Below, piece by piece: positions 62,472-64,000 of a stretch of 64,000 bases of DNA. Source of the stretch: Burkholderia contaminans (lineage in GTDB: Bacteria; Pseudomonadota; Gammaproteobacteria; Burkholderiales; Burkholderiaceae); NCBI RefSeq assembly GCF_029633825.1, contig NZ_CP090641.1, positions 1,488,001-1,552,000 on the forward strand, given 5' to 3'. The notes beneath the pieces were generated by a model. The model was not told the DNA's origin, ran no database searches, and worked only from the letters and a program-made list of their open reading frames with translations. Made by a program: the position numbers and the translations under genes. Each line of letters begins with the position of its first letter. Within the stretch, counting starts at the first letter, position 1.

Positions 62472-64000
62472 ATGACTGAACCACTTGCCTCCGCAGCGCT
62501 GCATACGATCGAGCTGGGCATCGATGGCATGCATTGCGGCGGCTGTACGGGCCGCGTGCAACGGGCGCTGGCCGCGGTACCGGGCGTCGTCGAGGCGACG
62601 GTCGACCTCGACACGCACACGGCGGCTGTGACGGCGCACGATACGGTCGACGCCGCACAACTCGTCGAGGCGGTCGGTACAGCCGGCTACGGCGCCGCCG
62701 TGCGCGACCCGCTGCCCGAAGACGCTGCGACGCCGCATGCCCATCCTGTCGAAGCATCGCCCGCGCCGATGGCCGCCGCCGCTTCGACTGCCCGCCACCC
62801 GCTTCCGGCCGACAGCACCATCATCGAACTCGATATCGACGGGATGACCTGTGCATCGTGCGTGTCGCGCGTCGAAAAGGCGCTCGCGAAGGTGCCGGGC
62901 GTCACGCGCGCGTCGGTCAACCTCGCGACCGAACGGGCAACCGTCGACGCCGCGCCCGACGTGACTGCCGCCCGGCTTGCCGAAGCCGTGAAACAAGCCG
63001 GTTATGGCGCGACGCCGGTGGCCGGCGCCGCGATCCCGCCGGCAGCCTCCAACGCCCCCGCCGATCTCGAACTCGACATCGGCGGAATGACCTGCGCCTC
63101 CTGCGCCGGCCGCGTCGAAAAGGCGCTGGCCGCCGTGCCGGGCGTCGCGGGCGTTTCCGTCAACCTCGCGACCGAGCGCGCTTCCGTACACGGCGCCGGT
63201 GCGCTCGACGCCGCGGCGCTGATCGCGGCCGTCACCACCGCCGGCTACCGCGCGTCGCTCTCCGCCACATCATCAGCCGGTGCCGCCGGGGCTGACGCGC
63301 AACCGGCCGGCCCCGCGCAAGACCCCGACGTCCGCAAGCACCTCGAAGCGATTCGCGAACGCGATCTCGTGATCTGGTCCGCCGTGCTGAGCGCGCCCCT
63401 TGTCGCACCGATGCTCGTCGCGCCGTTCGGCATCGACCTGATGCTGCCCGGCTGGCTCCAGCTCATGCTCGCATCGATCGTCCAGTTCGGCTACGGCGCG
63501 CGCTTCTATCGCGCGGCCTGGCATGCGGTGAAGGCGCGCACCGGCAACATGGACCTGCTCGTCGCGCTCGGTACGTCGGCCGCGTACGGGCTGAGCCTGT
63601 GGATGCTGCTGCGCGCCCCCCTGCACCCCGGCCACCTGTATTTCGAGGCGTCGGCCGTCATCGTCACGCTGGTGCGCTTCGGCAAGTGGCTCGAGTCGCG
63701 CGCGAAGCGCCAGACCACCGACGCGATCCGCGCGCTGAACGCGCTGCGTCCCGACCGCGCGCGCGTCATCGAGCACGGCGTCGAGCGCGACGTGCCGCTG
63801 GCGCAGGTGCGCGTCGGCACCCGCGTCAGCATCCGTCCCGGCGAGCGCGTGCCGGTCGACGGCCGGATCGTGACGGGCCGCTCGCACATCGACGAATCGC
63901 TGATCACCGGTGAAAGCCTGCCCGTGCCGAAGGACGACGGCGACCCCGTCACGGCCGGCTCGATCAACGGCGAAGGCGCGCTCGTCGTCGAAACCACCGC
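62472..64000 (+). CDS. copA: Copper-translocating P1B-type ATPase with three HMA domains (C-terminus outside window)
   Basis: The N-terminal 509 residues of CopA. Three heavy-metal-binding domains are present: motif GMHCGGC in the first and GMTCASC in the second and third, joined by Ala/Pro-rich linkers. Membrane helices follow ('[19 protein letters not shown]'), then the actuator TGES loop ('[18 protein letters not shown]'). The CPC site, phosphorylation and ATP domains lie beyond the window. It exports Cu(I) from the cytosol. Most bacterial CopAs have one or two such domains. Confidence 0.93.
   Translation, partial: MTEPLASAALHTIELGIDGMHCGGCTGRVQRALAAVPGVVEATVDLDTHTAAVTAHDTVDAAQLVEAVGTAGYGAAVRDPLPEDAATPHAHPVEASPAPMAAAASTARHPLPADSTIIELDIDGMTCASCVSRVEKALAKVPGVTRASVNLATERATVDAAPDVTAARLAEAVKQAGYGATPVAGAAIPPAASNAPADLELDIGGMTCASCAGRVEKALAAVPGVAGVSVNLATERASVHGAGALDAAALIAAVTTAGYRASLSATSSAGAAGADAQPAGPAQDPDVRKHLEAIRERDLVIWSAVLSAPLVAPMLVAPFGIDLMLPGWLQLMLASIVQFGYGARFYRAAWHAVKARTGNMDLLVALGTSAAYGLSLWMLLRAPLHPGHLYFEASAVIVTLVRFGKWLESRAKRQTTDAIRALNALRPDRARVIEHGVERDVPLAQVRVGTRVSIRPGERVPVDGRIVTGRSHIDESLITGESLPVPKDDGDPVTAGSINGEGALVVETT

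Overview
The window is GC-rich (roughly two-thirds G+C by eye) and densely packed, and its gene content fits Burkholderia sensu stricto, most likely a Burkholderia cepacia complex chromosome. The pointers are a haem-import ATPase end (HmuV), FabV-type enoyl-ACP reductase, ArgP, a cyanide-insensitive-type cytochrome bd operon with its small DUF2474 subunit, a persulfide dioxygenase-rhodanese fusion, and many LysR, IclR, TetR and MarR-type regulators beside short metabolic operons. I see no rRNA, tRNA, CRISPR array or complete insertion sequence.

Layout. 0-5 kb: hmuV 3' end, TRIC-type channel, class A penicillin-binding protein, APH-type kinase, SDR. 5.2-12.5 kb: MerR regulator facing the SDR across a MerR-type promoter, allE, glycine-zipper and small envelope proteins, isoprenylcysteine-methyltransferase-like protein, HIT protein, periplasmic serine hydrolase, GST. 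12.5-17.45 kb: a one-strand cassette with a GbsR/MarR regulator, an SDR-DoxX fusion, DUF2269, a DCC thiol-redox/membrane fusion and a membrane/TIGR01777 fusion. Near-identical inverted-repeat operators lie in front of the regulator and of the operon, and a terminator separates the two units. 17.5-20.5 kb: fabV, then an SDR/TetR pair. 20.49-22.75 kb: an AT-rich islet with a membrane-anchored unknown and a secreted lipase-like gene broken by one extra G. It is bounded by a decayed 3' fragment of the metallopeptidase-like gene whose intact copy lies on the other side.

22.9-26.5 kb: HELIH metallopeptidase-like protein, YhfC-type membrane protease, GNAT, and ArsR plus two SRPBCC proteins. 26.6-32.4 kb: a catabolic operon (HMG-CoA-lyase-like enzyme, CaiB/BaiF CoA-transferase, MFS carrier, amidohydrolase) divergent from an IclR regulator, with three 17-bp palindromes between them. 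32.5-42.1 kb: thiol, redox and detoxification genes (HCCA isomerase, GSTs, persulfide dioxygenase-rhodanese, 1-Cys peroxiredoxin), transport genes, LysR/ArgP regulators and threonine aldolase. 42.3-46.3 kb: two envelope proteins, then cydA-cydB-DUF2474 behind a perfect FNR/ANR box. 46.4-56.4 kb: lipoprotein, LysR, Pmp3-like peptide, LOG-family protein, a complete binding-protein-dependent ABC importer, LysR and an exported phosphodiesterase. 56.4-64 kb: giant DUF748 protein, DUF1254 lipoprotein, a hicB remnant, and a copper P-type ATPase that runs off the end behind a CueR-type promoter.

The strongest candidate for an undescribed system is the GbsR-controlled membrane/redox cassette (12.5-17.45 kb). 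Its matched operators and apparently leaderless, autoregulated repressor gene make a coherent regulatory unit around four fused or membrane-bound oxidoreductase-type proteins. The second most unusual stretch is the AT-rich islet with its flanking gene remnant.
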